A stretch of 64,000 nucleotides of DNA from Ruegeria sediminis. GTDB taxonomy: Bacteria > Pseudomonadota > Alphaproteobacteria > Rhodobacterales > Rhodobacteraceae. Position numbers and translations under genes: made by a program. This document shows positions 55,527-64,000 of the stretch, in pieces (position 1 is the stretch's first letter; every line of letters begins with the position of its first letter). The notes under the pieces are model-generated. The model was not told the origin of the DNA. It saw only the letters and a program-made list of their open reading frames with translations, and did no database searches. The stretch covers positions 1 through 64,000 of the forward strand of contig NZ_VCPD01000001.1 of NCBI RefSeq assembly GCF_005938215.1, in the 5' to 3' direction.

Positions 55527-55584
55527 TCCGGGCGGCGAATCCGCCCGTGTGATCCTGTTCACAGACAGGCGCCCGCAATGTCCC

Positions 55585-55601
55585 TAACCTGATCAAGGTT
55601 A
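55585..55601. repeat. TAACCT-N5-AGGTTA palindrome after the Crp/Fnr gene
   Basis: TAACCT (55585-55590) and AGGTTA (55596-55601) are perfect arms around GATCA. It lies between the Crp/Fnr gene and the terminator and could be a regulatory site of a short transcript starting here. Confidence 0.4.
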
Positions 55602-55659
55602 CCGAAGGGGGCCGGGTTATCATCCCCGATATCTGTCCGAAACGGCCTTTCCTGTAACA

Positions 55660-55689
55660 GAGCCACATGCCACGGCATGTGGCTCTTTT
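55660..55689 (+). terminator. Rho-independent terminator, Crp/Fnr side
   Basis: GAGCCACATGC (55660-55670) pairs perfectly with GCATGTGGCTC (55675-55685) with a four-base loop, followed by TTTTCC. It is 134 bases from the Crp/Fnr stop, leaving room for a 3' UTR or a small RNA. Confidence 0.85.
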
Positions 55690-55769
55690 CCGTTCCGCGC
55701 GGAACCGTCGCCCGTCCAAAGAAAAACGGCCGGGCGTGAACCCGGCCGCCGCATTCCCGTTGCCCGCCC

Positions 55770-57260
55770 CTATTCCGACAGGCTCAGCGCCACGAAACGA
55801 GGCTCACCGCCGCGGCGCACCAGCAGCAACAGCGACTTGCGCCCCGCCTCCTTGGCTTCCTCCATCCGGGATTCCAGGTCCGCGATGGTCTCGACCTTCT
55901 GCTGACCGGCCTCGGTGATCACGTCGCCGACGCGCAGCCCCTTGGTGAAGGCTTCCGACGCCTCGTCCACCTTGGTCACGACCAGACCCGTCGCGTCGCC
56001 GTCCAGGCCAAGCTCGCTGCGCACCTTGTCCGTGAGCGGCGCGATCGTCAGGCCCAGGATGTCCTTCTCCGCCTCGGCCGGCGCTTCCGAGGTCGAAGGC
56101 GCTTCGGTCTCGGCGCGTTCCGCATCCTCGCGCCGCCCCAGCGTCACAAGGACGGTCTGCGTGCCGCCCTCGCGGTAGACCACGACGCGCACCGACTTGC
56201 CGACGGTCGTCTCTCCGACCTGGCGCACCAGCGCCCGTGTGTCCGCGACCTCGACGCCGTCAAAGCTCAGGATGACATCGCCGGCCAGCAGCCCCGCCTC
56301 TTTCGCGGGCCCTTCGGGCACGTCGCTGATCAGGGCGCCGCCCGGTTTCTCAAGCCCCATGGCCTCGGCCATGTCCTCGGTCACGTCCTGGATCCGCACG
56401 CCCAGCCAGCCGCGGCGGGTTTCACCGAATTCGCGCAGCTGTTCCACGACCTTGACCACGACGTTCGAGGCCATCGAGAATCCGATCCCGATCGAGCCGC
56501 CGTTGGGCGACAGGATCGCGGTGTTCACGCCGATCACCTGACCATCCATGTTGAACAGCGGCCCGCCCGAATTGCCCCGGTTGATTGCCGCGTCCGTCTG
56601 GATGTAGTCGTCATAAGAACCGCTGAGTTCGCGGTTGCGCGCCGAAACGATCCCCGCCGAAACCGAGAATCCCTGGCCCAGCGGGTTGCCCATCGCGATC
56701 ACCCAGTCGCCGACGCGGGCGGTGTCGCTGTCTCCGAACTTGACGAATTTCAGCGGCCCTTCCGCCTCGACCTTGAGCAGCGCGATGTCGGTCTTTTCGT
56801 CCGTGCCGATCACCTTGGCCGGCAGTTCCTTCTTGGGCTGTCCGTCGCCCGGAAAGAACTCGACAAGGATTTCGTCGGCCTCGGCGATGACGTGGTTGTT
56901 GGTGACGATGAACCCGTCCTCGGAAATCACGAAACCAGAGCCCAGCGCGTTGCTGCGGCGCGGCCGGTTCTCGTCGTCGCCGTTGCGCTCCTGGAATTCG
57001 CGGAAGAAATCCTCGAACGGCGAGCCTTCGGGAACGATACCCAGCGGACCGGTACGGCCCTCGACCAGAGTCGTCGTGGTGATGTTGACCACCGCCGGGC
57101 TGATCCGTTCAGCCAGCGGCGCAAGACTGTCCTGGCGCGCCTGCGCCGACACGACCTGCATGAGCACGAACAGCATGGTCAGCAATGCAAGCCACGCCAG
57201 CCGCATCTTCAGTAGAATACCGTCCTGCCCGATTGAAATACTGCGTGCCTTTGCCTGCAC
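55770..57260 (-). CDS. degP: Do/DegP family periplasmic serine endopeptidase
   Basis: A 496-residue protease from GTG 57260. The N-terminal signal region contains MRLAWLALLTMLFVLM. The catalytic triad is seen in TNNHVIAEADE (His), EKTDIALLKVE (Asp) and AAINRGNSGGPLFNMDG (Ser). Two PDZ domains follow (RRGWLGVRIQDV; LGLTIAPLTDKVRSEL), separated by a Glu/Ala-rich linker. It degrades or refolds misfolded envelope proteins. GGAG seven bases before the GTG supports this start over ATG 57206, which would shorten the signal. It lies downstream of the hflKC unit. Confidence 0.94.
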   Translation of the reverse strand: MQAKARSISIGQDGILLKMRLAWLALLTMLFVLMQVVSAQARQDSLAPLAERISPAVVNITTTTLVEGRTGPLGIVPEGSPFEDFFREFQERNGDDENRPRRSNALGSGFVISEDGFIVTNNHVIAEADEILVEFFPGDGQPKKELPAKVIGTDEKTDIALLKVEAEGPLKFVKFGDSDTARVGDWVIAMGNPLGQGFSVSAGIVSARNRELSGSYDDYIQTDAAINRGNSGGPLFNMDGQVIGVNTAILSPNGGSIGIGFSMASNVVVKVVEQLREFGETRRGWLGVRIQDVTEDMAEAMGLEKPGGALISDVPEGPAKEAGLLAGDVILSFDGVEVADTRALVRQVGETTVGKSVRVVVYREGGTQTVLVTLGRREDAERAETEAPSTSEAPAEAEKDILGLTIAPLTDKVRSELGLDGDATGLVVTKVDEASEAFTKGLRVGDVITEAGQQKVETIADLESRMEEAKEAGRKSLLLLVRRGGEPRFVALSLSE

Positions 57261-57450
57261 TGGAGGTCTCCTTGTCGCCAACCCGTTCTCCGGCTGGCGC
57301 GGGGCCTGCCGGTGCTTGTGGCATTTAATGTAGTCAGTTTGGCCAAGCCCGCAACTCGGGATCGCGGGTAAATCACCTGCAATCGCGTCCATTATCGCCA
57401 TCCGGTGCACAAATTCGCAGCCCGATGCCGGGGCGAACCGCCGCCTGCCG

Positions 57451-57648
57451 TCAGAAACCCAGCTGATACGCCCCCCACAGCAGGATCAGGCCGCTGACGA
57501 CGCAGAGCAGGCCGACGTTCCTGCGGGCGCTTTCCGGCAGGGCCCGCAGGGCCTCGAGCATACGCTCGACAAGCGAAGGGGCCAGCGCATAGGCCAGCCC
57601 CTCGACGATCAGAACCAGCCCGAAGGCCAGAAGGATCATGCCCATCAC
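57451..57648 (-). CDS. DUF2065 small membrane protein
   Basis: A 65-residue protein with two hydrophobic helices, LAFGLVLIVEGLAYALAPS and LLCVVSGLILLWGAYQL, and a charged middle (MLEALRALPESARR). This is the DUF2065 outline. It overlaps the hflC stop by four bases (ATGA), and hflKC-DUF2065-degP is a conserved order, suggesting a membrane-protease-related role. Confidence 0.9.
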   Translation of the reverse strand: MMGMILLAFGLVLIVEGLAYALAPSLVERMLEALRALPESARRNVGLLCVVSGLILLWGAYQLGF

Positions 57649-58523
57649 CGGGCCTGCCGTCCGGTGGACGAACCCAGGTAGTTGAAGAACTCCGAATCCG
57701 GGCTCAGCACCAGCGAGCTGTTGCCGCCGGTCAGGGCGCGCTCATAGGCCGACAGCGAGCGGTAGAATTCGAAGAAATCCGGATCCTTGCCAAAGGCTTC
57801 GGCAAAGATCGCGTTGCGCTGGGCATCGGCCTCACCGCGGATGATCTCGGCCTCGCGCCGCGCCTCGGAAACCAGTTCCACCACGGTCCGGTCGGCCTGC
57901 GCGCGCACGCGCTGCGCCGCTTCGTTGCCTCGGGCGCGTTCGTCCGTCGCCTCGCGCTCGCGCTCGGCCTTCATCCGTTCGAACGTGGCCTCCAGGTTGG
58001 CCTGCGGCAGGTCGGTCGCCTTCAGACGCACGTCGATGACGTCGACGCCCAGCGCCCGCGCCTCGGCGATGGCGCTGTTGCGGATGCGCAGCATCAGCGC
58101 CGCACGGTCAGAGCTCAGGATGTCCTTGGACGAGACCGAACCCAGAACCTCGCGCGTCTCGGCGCGCAGGATGCGGTCCAGACGGTCCTCCGCCACGGGA
58201 ACGCCGCCGACGCCGACGGCCTGCCGGAACTGCTCCACGTTCGCGATGCGATAGCGGGCGAAGGCGTCCACCACCAGGCGGCGGTCATCCAGCGGCGTGA
58301 CCTCCAGCGGCTGCACGTCGATCGACAGGATGCGGTCGTCATAACGCACGACCTCCTGGATGAGCGGGATCTTGAAGGCGAGCCCGGGGTCTTCCTTGAC
58401 CGAGACCACGCGGCCGAACTGAAGCACCAGCGCCTTTTCGCGCTCGTCCACGATGAAGATGGACGACAGCGCCACCACCACCGCGATCACCAGAACCGGC
58501 AGAAGAAATGTCGATTTACGCAT
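57645..58523 (-). CDS. hflC: Protease modulator HflC
   Basis: A 292-residue SPFH/prohibitin-family protein. An N-terminal membrane anchor (LPVLVIAVVVALSSIFIVDE) precedes the SPFH domain (LQFGRVVSVKEDPGLAFKIP, LSIDVQPLEVTPLDDR) and a coiled-coil region (ERMKAEREREATDERARGNE, REAEIIRGEADAQRNAIF). With HflK it forms a large complex around FtsH in the inner membrane. It overlaps the hflK stop by one base and the DUF2065 start by four. Confidence 0.95.
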   Translation of the reverse strand: MRKSTFLLPVLVIAVVVALSSIFIVDEREKALVLQFGRVVSVKEDPGLAFKIPLIQEVVRYDDRILSIDVQPLEVTPLDDRRLVVDAFARYRIANVEQFRQAVGVGGVPVAEDRLDRILRAETREVLGSVSSKDILSSDRAALMLRIRNSAIAEARALGVDVIDVRLKATDLPQANLEATFERMKAEREREATDERARGNEAAQRVRAQADRTVVELVSEARREAEIIRGEADAQRNAIFAEAFGKDPDFFEFYRSLSAYERALTGGNSSLVLSPDSEFFNYLGSSTGRQAR

Positions 58524-59671
58524 CAGTTGCTCTCCTCGGTGGTGTTGCGGCGCAGTTCGTTCAGCGGCAGATAGGGCACGACGCCCTGCCCTTCGCCGGT
58601 GGCGTTCTCGTCCAGGATGATCTTGTTCACGTCGCCCAGCACCTGCTCCATCCGTTCCAGATAAAGACGCTTGCGCGTCACGTCCGGCGCCTTGCGGTAC
58701 TCCTCCAGAACCGCGCTGAAGCGGCTGGCCTCACCCTGCGCCTCGTTGACCTGCTGCGCGCGGTAGGCTTCGGATTCCTCGAGGATCTGCGCGGCTTCAC
58801 CGCGCGCTTCGGCAAGCACCCGGTTAGCATAGGCGTCGGCCACGTTCTGCAGCCGGTCGCGTTCCTGCGCCGCGGCCTGAACGTCGCGGAAGGATGCAAT
58901 CACCTCCTGCGGCGGGTCGGCCTTGTCGAAGTTCACGCGGATGATGTTGACGCCGGAATCGTAGCTGTCGAGCGTCGACTGGATCAGTTCCTGCAAGCGG
59001 TCGGCAATGATGCCCCGGTCACGGTTCAGGATCGGCGCCAGTTCCGACTGCGCGATGATCTCGCGCATGGCCGATTCCGAGACGGCCCGGATCGTCGGGC
59101 CCGGATCACGCAGGTTGAACAGGAACTTGGCCGGGTCGTTGATGTTCCACACCACCTGATAGTCGATGTCGACCACGTTCTCGTCGCCGGTCAGCATCAG
59201 CTCGCCCTCGGCCCCGCGCGAGCCGCCGCTGCCCATGTCCTCGGTCTGTTCGCGGGTGACCGCGATGACTTCGGCCGTTACCAGCGGCCAGGGTGCGAAG
59301 TTCAGGCCCGGCTGTCCGATGGCGGAAAACTCGCCCAGGAACAGTTCGACCGACTGTTCTTCCGGCTTGACGGTATAGAAACTGGCCGCCGCCCACAGGC
59401 CCGCGGCCACCAGCACACCCAGCATCACGGTGCCGCGGGTAAAGATCGGCCCGCCGCCGCCCGGGCCGCGGCCATCGCCGCCGCGCCCGCCGCCGCCGCG
59501 CCCGCCCATCAGCACGCGCAGCTGCTCCTGACCCTTCTTCATCAGCTCGTCGATCTCGGGGATCTGGGGGCCATCGCCATCGGGCGGACGCCGTCCGCCG
59601 CCGTTGTTGCCCTTGTTTCCTCCTCCGGAAGAGCCTCCGCCCCCCCAGGGGCCACCGCTGTTGCCCGCCAT
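58523..59671 (-). CDS. hflK: Protease modulator HflK
   Basis: A 382-residue protein. A Gly-rich N-terminus (GGPWGGGGSSGGGNKGNNGG) is followed by a single membrane helix (about residue 85), an SPFH domain and a long coiled coil (FSAVLEEYRKAPDVTRKRLY and before). It is HflC's partner in the HflKC-FtsH complex. ATG 59671 follows GGGAAACACGACAT; upstream MITRAEKR is in frame but less likely. Confidence 0.94.
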   Translation of the reverse strand: MAGNSGGPWGGGGSSGGGNKGNNGGGRRPPDGDGPQIPEIDELMKKGQEQLRVLMGGRGGGGRGGDGRGPGGGGPIFTRGTVMLGVLVAAGLWAAASFYTVKPEEQSVELFLGEFSAIGQPGLNFAPWPLVTAEVIAVTREQTEDMGSGGSRGAEGELMLTGDENVVDIDYQVVWNINDPAKFLFNLRDPGPTIRAVSESAMREIIAQSELAPILNRDRGIIADRLQELIQSTLDSYDSGVNIIRVNFDKADPPQEVIASFRDVQAAAQERDRLQNVADAYANRVLAEARGEAAQILEESEAYRAQQVNEAQGEASRFSAVLEEYRKAPDVTRKRLYLERMEQVLGDVNKIILDENATGEGQGVVPYLPLNELRRNTTEESN

Positions 59672-59743
59672 ATGTCGTGTTTCCCTTTTCTCAGCCCGTG
59701 TGATCACGGCGTTAGTTCTAACCTGTATCCCGGCAGGTGCAAA

Positions 59744-61102
59744 TCAAGCGCTGCGCACGGGATGCCGCATGGTGACCAGTTCCTCGGCCATGACCGGGTG
59801 CACGGCCACCGTCCGGTCGAAGTCTTCCTTGGTCGCGCCCATCTTGACCGCGATTCCGGCAAGCTGGATCATCTCGCCCGCGCCCGGCGCCACGATGTGG
59901 CAGCCCAGCACCTTGCGGGTCGCCTTGCTGACGATCAGCTTCATCAGAACCCGCTGCGACCGCCCGGCAAAGGACTGCTGCATCGGCTTGAACGAAGTCG
60001 CGTAGACCTCGATCGGCTCCTGCTCGGCGGCCTCCTCCTCGCTCAGCCCCACCGTGCCCATCTCGGGCTGGGTGAAGATGGCGGTCGGGATCAGCTCGTG
60101 ATCCACGGGCGTCGGGTTGCCCTTGAACACGGTCTCGACAAAGGCCATGCCCTCGCGGATCGCCACCGGGGTCAGGTTCACCCGGTCGGTCACGTCGCCG
60201 ATGGCGTAGATCGACGGCACGCCGGTCTGGCTGTATTCGTCCACCACGATCTCGCCCTTGCGGCCGCGCTCGACGCCCACCGCCTCAAGCCCCATGTCGT
60301 CCGCATTCGGCGCGCGGCCGGTGGCGTACATCACCACGTCGAACAGCCGTTCGGTGCCATTGGTCGCCTTGACCCGGATCTTGTCGCCGTCGCGCGCCAT
60401 TTCCAGCACGTTGGTGCCCAGATGCACGTCAACGCCGTTCTGGCACATCTCCTCGCAGATCAGGCCGCGCGCCTCGTCGTCGAAGCCGCGCAGGATCTGC
60501 GCGCCGCGGTAGAACTGGGTGGTCCTGACGCCCATCCCGTTCATGATCCCGGCAAATTCGCAGGCGATATAGCCGCCGCCGACGATCAGCATGGTCTCGG
60601 GCAGCTTGTCCAGATGGAAGATCTCGTTCGAGGTGATCGCCAGGTCCGAGCCCGGAAACTCCGGCACGACCGGATGGCCGCCGGTGGCAATCAGGATGTG
60701 CTTGGCCGTCTTGCGCGTGCCGTCGGCCAGTTCCACCGTATGCGGATCGACCAGTCGCGCCCGTTGGTCGAAGCTTTCGACGCCGTTGGTCTTCAGAATG
60801 TTGCGGTAGACGCCTTCCAGCCGGTCCAGTTCCGCGTGCAGCTTGCCCTTGAACACGGTCCAGTCGAAGGCCCCCGGCTGGATGTCCCAGCCATAGGCCT
60901 GCGCATCCTCGACCATGCCGGAATATTCGCTGGCGAAAACCATGAGCTTCTTCGGCACGCAGCCGCGGATCACGCAGGTTCCGCCGTACCGGTCCTCTTC
61001 GGCCAGCGCGACCTTCGCGCCGGTCTCGCCCGCCGCCACGCGCGCCGCCCGCACACCGCCGGAACCGCCGCCGATGACGAACAGGTCATAGTCAAAGCTC
61101 AT
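59744..61102 (-). CDS. gor: Glutathione-disulfide reductase
   Basis: A 452-residue flavoprotein using NADPH to regenerate glutathione. It has VIGGGSGGVRAARVAAETG-type FAD motif (GGGSGGVRAA), the redox-active disulfide GGTCVIRGCVPKKLM, the NADPH motif ILIVGGGYIACEFAGIMNG-like LIVGGGYIACEFAG, and the C-terminal HPVMAEELVTM with the His-Glu pair. The start at 61102 has AGGAAGAATTGC upstream. It is 11 bases after rpiA, so cotranscribed with it. Confidence 0.92.
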   Translation of the reverse strand: MSFDYDLFVIGGGSGGVRAARVAAGETGAKVALAEEDRYGGTCVIRGCVPKKLMVFASEYSGMVEDAQAYGWDIQPGAFDWTVFKGKLHAELDRLEGVYRNILKTNGVESFDQRARLVDPHTVELADGTRKTAKHILIATGGHPVVPEFPGSDLAITSNEIFHLDKLPETMLIVGGGYIACEFAGIMNGMGVRTTQFYRGAQILRGFDDEARGLICEEMCQNGVDVHLGTNVLEMARDGDKIRVKATNGTERLFDVVMYATGRAPNADDMGLEAVGVERGRKGEIVVDEYSQTGVPSIYAIGDVTDRVNLTPVAIREGMAFVETVFKGNPTPVDHELIPTAIFTQPEMGTVGLSEEEAAEQEPIEVYATSFKPMQQSFAGRSQRVLMKLIVSKATRKVLGCHIVAPGAGEMIQLAGIAVKMGATKEDFDRTVAVHPVMAEELVTMRHPVRSA

Positions 61103-61113
61103 GCAATTCTTCC

Positions 61114-61902
61114 TCAATCCGCCAGGTCGGTGAACAGGTTGTCCTTCTCAGCCACATCGACCTGGTCATGTTCTATCGTGCCTTCGTTGATGTCGCGAAC
61201 CTCGACCCGGCCATCGCCGAATCCGATCACGACCCTGTCACAGATATCGATGAACAAACCATTTTCAACCACGCCGGGCACCTGATTGAGCACAAGCGCC
61301 AGCTGACGCGCATTGCCGATCCGCTGCAGGTGCAGGTCCAGGATGTGGTTGCCCTCGTCGGTGACGTACGGGGCGCCGCCGCTCATCCTAAGCGCCGCCG
61401 AGCGGCCCAGAACGTCCAGCGCGACCAGCGTTTCCTCGATCAGCGACCGCGTGGTCTGCCAGCCGAACGGAATGACCTCGACCGGCAGCGGGAACGCGCC
61501 CAGCTTCTCGACCTCCTTGCCCGCATCCGCGATCACGACCATCTGGTCGCTGGCGGTGGCGACGATCTTTTCCTGCAGCAGCGCGCCGCCGCCGCCCTTG
61601 ATCAGGTTCAGCTCCCCGTCGAACTCGTCCGCCCCGTCGATGGTGATGTCCAGCCAGCCCGCCTGATCCAGCGAAACGACCTCGATCCCCACTTCGCGCG
61701 CCAGTTCGGCCGTGCGGGTCGACGTCGGCACGCCCTTGATCCGCAGCCCCTCGTCCCGCACCATCTCGCCCAGGCAGCGCACCAGCCACGCGGCCGTCGA
61801 CCCGGTGCCAAGCCCAACGCGCATCCCGTCCTGAACCATTTCGGCGGCACGCTTCGCGGCGACGAACTTGGCCCTGTCGATGGGCGACAATTCTCCGGTC
61901 AT
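61114..61902 (-). CDS. rpiA: Ribose-5-phosphate isomerase A
   Basis: A 262-residue enzyme of the pentose phosphate pathway. It shows GLGTGSTAAWLVRCLGE, the active-site DGADEFDGELNLIKGGGGAL (Asp and Lys) and LQEKIVATASDQMVVIADA. Length is usual with a short C-terminal tail. It heads the rpiA-gor pair. Confidence 0.96.
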   Translation of the reverse strand: MTGELSPIDRAKFVAAKRAAEMVQDGMRVGLGTGSTAAWLVRCLGEMVRDEGLRIKGVPTSTRTAELAREVGIEVVSLDQAGWLDITIDGADEFDGELNLIKGGGGALLQEKIVATASDQMVVIADAGKEVEKLGAFPLPVEVIPFGWQTTRSLIEETLVALDVLGRSAALRMSGGAPYVTDEGNHILDLHLQRIGNARQLALVLNQVPGVVENGLFIDICDRVVIGFGDGRVEVRDINEGTIEHDQVDVAEKDNLFTDLAD

Positions 61903-62013
61903 GGCAGCATCTCCAATGCAGGTTTTGCGCCCTTATAGGCAATGTGTTCGACCGGCGCGAGGGGCATGGCACGCTTTCCTCGCGCGAAACCCCGGTTTTT
62001 GGTAATCTTCTCC

Positions 62014-62035
62014 GGGGGTACGCGGGGGGTACGCG
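62014..62035 (+). repeat. Tandem 11-bp repeat at a methyltransferase start
   Basis: GGGGGTACGCG occurs twice in tandem (62014-62024 and 62025-62035), ending three bases before the ATG of the methyltransferase gene. It overlaps the ribosome binding region, so copy-number change could alter translation. Confidence 0.55.
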
Positions 62036-62038
62036 CAC

Positions 62039-62815
62039 ATGCTGCAATTCGACGAGGCCACGGCCCGGTTCCTGGACAACGCCTATCTCGGGGCCGACGT
62101 GTCGCGCCGCCGCCGGGCAAGTTTCGACGCCGTCGCCCCCGCACCCGGCGACACCATCCTCGACCTGGGATGCGGCAACGGCCTGCTGACGCTGGAACTG
62201 GCGCGCGCCGTCGGCCCGTCCGGGCAGGTGACCGGGCTCGATCCCAGCGCCGACATGCTTGCCTCGGCCCGGACCCGCTGCTCCGGCCGCGACAATGTCG
62301 ATCTGGTCGAGGGCACGGCCGAGGACTTGCCCTTCCCGCCCTCGCAATTCGACAAGGCGGTGTCGCTGCAGGTCTTCGAATATTTCCACGACATGCGCCC
62401 CGCCCTGCGCGAGTTGAACCGCGTGCTGCGCCCCGGCGGCCGCCTGGTCATCGGCGACATGCACTGGGACACCCTGGCTTGGCACAGCGACCATCCCGAG
62501 CGGATGGCGCGGATGCTTCGCCTCTGGGACGGCCACCTTGCCGAACGCTGCGTTCCCGCGGTGCTGCCGGACCGGCTCAGGGAATGCGGATTTGCCGTCG
62601 ACCGGGTGGAACCGGTGGTGTTCTGCGACACGGTGCTGCGCGCCGACGGGCTGGCCGCCATGATGATTCGCCTGATCGCGGCCTATGCAAGCCGGAACGG
62701 CGACCTGCCCCCGGCCGAGGCGAAGGCCTGGGCGAGCGAACAGGAAAACCTGGCCGAACAGGGGCGCTTCTTCATGTCGATCACCCATTTCGTGTGGATT
62801 GCGCACAAGGCATAG
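62039..62815 (+). CDS. Class I SAM-dependent methyltransferase (UbiE/Methyltransf_11-like)
   Basis: A 258-residue methyltransferase. The Rossmann motif I is DTILDLGCGNGLLTLELARAV, with the first Asp and GCGNG binding SAM; motif II-like VTGLDPSADMLASARTR and the post-motif LRPGGRLVIGDMHWD follow. The substrate-binding C-terminal half (from about residue 160) has no clear specificity signal. It follows rpiA divergently and precedes a GST gene. Confidence 0.85.
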   Translation: MLQFDEATARFLDNAYLGADVSRRRRASFDAVAPAPGDTILDLGCGNGLLTLELARAVGPSGQVTGLDPSADMLASARTRCSGRDNVDLVEGTAEDLPFPPSQFDKAVSLQVFEYFHDMRPALRELNRVLRPGGRLVIGDMHWDTLAWHSDHPERMARMLRLWDGHLAERCVPAVLPDRLRECGFAVDRVEPVVFCDTVLRADGLAAMMIRLIAAYASRNGDLPPAEAKAWASEQENLAEQGRFFMSITHFVWIAHKA

Positions 62816-62925
62816 GCCCGCCCGCGCCCCGCCCCCGCCAAACATGTCGGCAAAATGCGCGTTTCCAATGGGAAACGTCGCAATCGGAGATTTGTGAATC
62901 GCTTCCCGGAACTAGATTGACGCCC

Positions 62926-63627
62926 ATGGAAACGCCCTACCGCCTGCATTACGCCCCCGACAACGCCTCGCTGATCATCCGGCTGGCGCTGGAAGAGATG
63001 GGCCTGCCCTACGAGACCGTCCTCGTGAACCGCGCAACGCGCGAACAGGACAGCGCCGCCTACCGCGCCCTGAACCCCAATGGGCTGATCCCGGTGCTGG
63101 AAACCCCGCAGGGCCCGATCTTTGAAACCGCGGCCATCCTGCTGTGGCTGGCGGACGCCCACGGGCAACTGGCCCCGGCTCCGGACAGCGCCGACCGCGC
63201 GGCCTTTCTCAAATGGCTGTTCTTCACCTCGAACACCCTGCACGCCGACCTGCGCATCCTGTTCTACCCCGAGCTCTACATCGCCGCCGAGGCCGCCGGG
63301 ACCCTGCGCGCCGGCATATGCCCGCGCCTGCGCCGCCACCTGTCGCTGCTGGACGCCGAGGCCAGGGCCCGCCCCGGCTGGCTAGACCCCGAACACCCGT
63401 CGGTTCTGACCTGGTACATCGCTTGCCTGCTGCGCTGGATGGTCCTCTACCCCGCGGCCGGCGACCGAAGCTGGTTCAACCTGACCGACACGCCCCATCT
63501 GCAGCGCATCCTGCAAGGGCTGGAAACCCGCCCCGCCACCCGCGCCGCGATCGCGGCCGAGGGGCTGGGGGCCACGCCCTTCACCTCACCCGCCTATCCC
63601 AACCCTCCTGAAGGCTCCGCGACCTAA
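62926..63627 (+). CDS. Glutathione S-transferase family protein
   Basis: A 233-residue GST. The N-terminal domain has YRLHYAPDNASLIIRLALEE, LNPNGLIPVLETPQGPIFET with the cis-Pro, and AILLWLADAHGQL; the C-terminal domain is helical. It resembles the alphaproteobacterial beta-class-like relatives. The frame is open for a kilobase upstream, but that part is antisense/overlapping to the methyltransferase and rpiA. Start at 62926 gives METPYRLHYAP. The next gene begins at the base after its stop. Confidence 0.88.
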   Translation: METPYRLHYAPDNASLIIRLALEEMGLPYETVLVNRATREQDSAAYRALNPNGLIPVLETPQGPIFETAAILLWLADAHGQLAPAPDSADRAAFLKWLFFTSNTLHADLRILFYPELYIAAEAAGTLRAGICPRLRRHLSLLDAEARARPGWLDPEHPSVLTWYIACLLRWMVLYPAAGDRSWFNLTDTPHLQRILQGLETRPATRAAIAAEGLGATPFTSPAYPNPPEGSAT

Positions 63628-64000
63628 ATGTTCCTCTCCGTCTTCGACATGTTCAAAGTGGGCGTCGGCCCCTCCTCCTCGCACACGATGGGGCCGATGG
63701 TGGCCGCCGCGCGGTTCCTCGACCTGATGCGCGCCTCGCCGTTCGAGTTCCACGGCCTCCGCGCCTCGCTGCACGGCTCGCTCGCCTTCACCGGCGTCGG
63801 CCACGCCACCGACCGCGCGACGATCCTCGGCCTGGCCGGCTTCGCCCCCGACACCTACGACCGGGAAAAGGCCGAAACGGTCCTGGCGGGCATCGCCAAA
63901 ACGCACACCGTCTCGCCCGATGGCCTGCCGACGCTGAGGTTCGATCCCAAGACCGACCTGATCTTCGACTACGACCACGCGCTGCCCGGCCATGCCAACG
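63628..64000 (+). CDS. sdaA: L-serine ammonia-lyase, N-terminal part
   Basis: The first 124 codons are visible, and the frame is open at the right end of the window. It begins MFLSVFDMFKVGVGPSSSHT and continues with MGPMVAARF-type sequence, the serine dehydratase beta-domain signature (the SSSHTMGP phosphate/serine loop). These Fe-S enzymes deaminate L-serine to pyruvate and ammonia; the catalytic Cys cluster lies downstream of the window. The ATG follows the GST stop directly. Confidence 0.92.
   Translation, partial: MFLSVFDMFKVGVGPSSSHTMGPMVAAARFLDLMRASPFEFHGLRASLHGSLAFTGVGHATDRATILGLAGFAPDTYDREKAETVLAGIAKTHTVSPDGLPTLRFDPKTDLIFDYDHALPGHAN

Noticed and set aside
58508..61285. A 925-codon open frame on the plus strand
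   Set aside because: It is the antisense of hflK and gor, and lacks any domain pattern.

Overview
The window is one stretch of GC-rich chromosome from an alphaproteobacterium, most likely of the order Rhodobacterales (Rhodobacter/Roseobacter group). The evidence is an aa3 oxidase subunit I gene behind an FNR-type box, a SAM-II riboswitch upstream of metZ, a LexA box of the alphaproteobacterial form GTTC-N7-GTTC, FolE2 as the GTP cyclohydrolase, glyQ and glyS separated by a small DUF6446-like gene, and a GC-hairpin intergenic repeat of the kind seen in this group. I cannot name a genus. I saw no rRNA, tRNA or CRISPR array. Most of the window is densely packed housekeeping sequence with many 1-4 base start/stop overlaps.

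Layout. 1-4.7 kb: tail of a DUF2189-like protein, marC, ctaD, an isomerase-like thioredoxin-fold protein, DUF2244, yqeY. 4.8-13.1 kb: carA, a glycosyltransferase with an N-terminal MshEN-like domain, a GntR regulator, a HAD nucleotidase, a UbiH-type monooxygenase, a class V aminotransferase and a second GntR regulator. 13.1-19.5 kb: two overlapping Lrp/AsnC genes divergent from ilvC, a DMT transporter, and folB-folP-glmM. 19.6-30.2 kb: a Tat-exported multicopper oxidase, a SleB-type hydrolase, ppdK, then glyS, gltS, DUF6446 and glyQ with a second marC inserted on the other strand. 30.4-40.8 kb: a secreted SPOR/peptidoglycan-binding protein with an apparently dead protease domain, a TPP enzyme coupled to trkH, an Ala/Lys/Pro-rich protein, folE2, a BesD/HalD-like Fe(II)/2OG oxygenase, the riboswitch-controlled metZ, and a GST.

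40.9-46.0 kb is the only clearly accessory section. It has a lower-GC cluster (heme-copper-oxidase-I-like membrane protein, cupin, divergent LysR), an IS91-type transposase with an upstream tyrosine recombinase, and a piece encoding only the C-terminal OB domain of the SOS polymerase DnaE2 (ImuC) directly behind a perfect LexA box. 46.0-64.0 kb returns to core genes: a 2Fe-2S ferredoxin, an FG-GAP protein, a PAS-LuxR regulator, purD, xseA, a YhhN protein, ftsY, a DMT transporter, yciB, a Crp/Fnr regulator, degP-DUF2065-hflC-hflK, gor-rpiA, a methyltransferase, a second GST, and the start of an L-serine ammonia-lyase.

The points most worth following are the SOS-controlled DnaE2 OB fragment, the putatively c-di-GMP-responsive glycosyltransferase fusion, the secreted pseudoprotease, the HxD-containing member of a halogenase-named family, and the metZ leader with promoter, aptamer and terminator in order.
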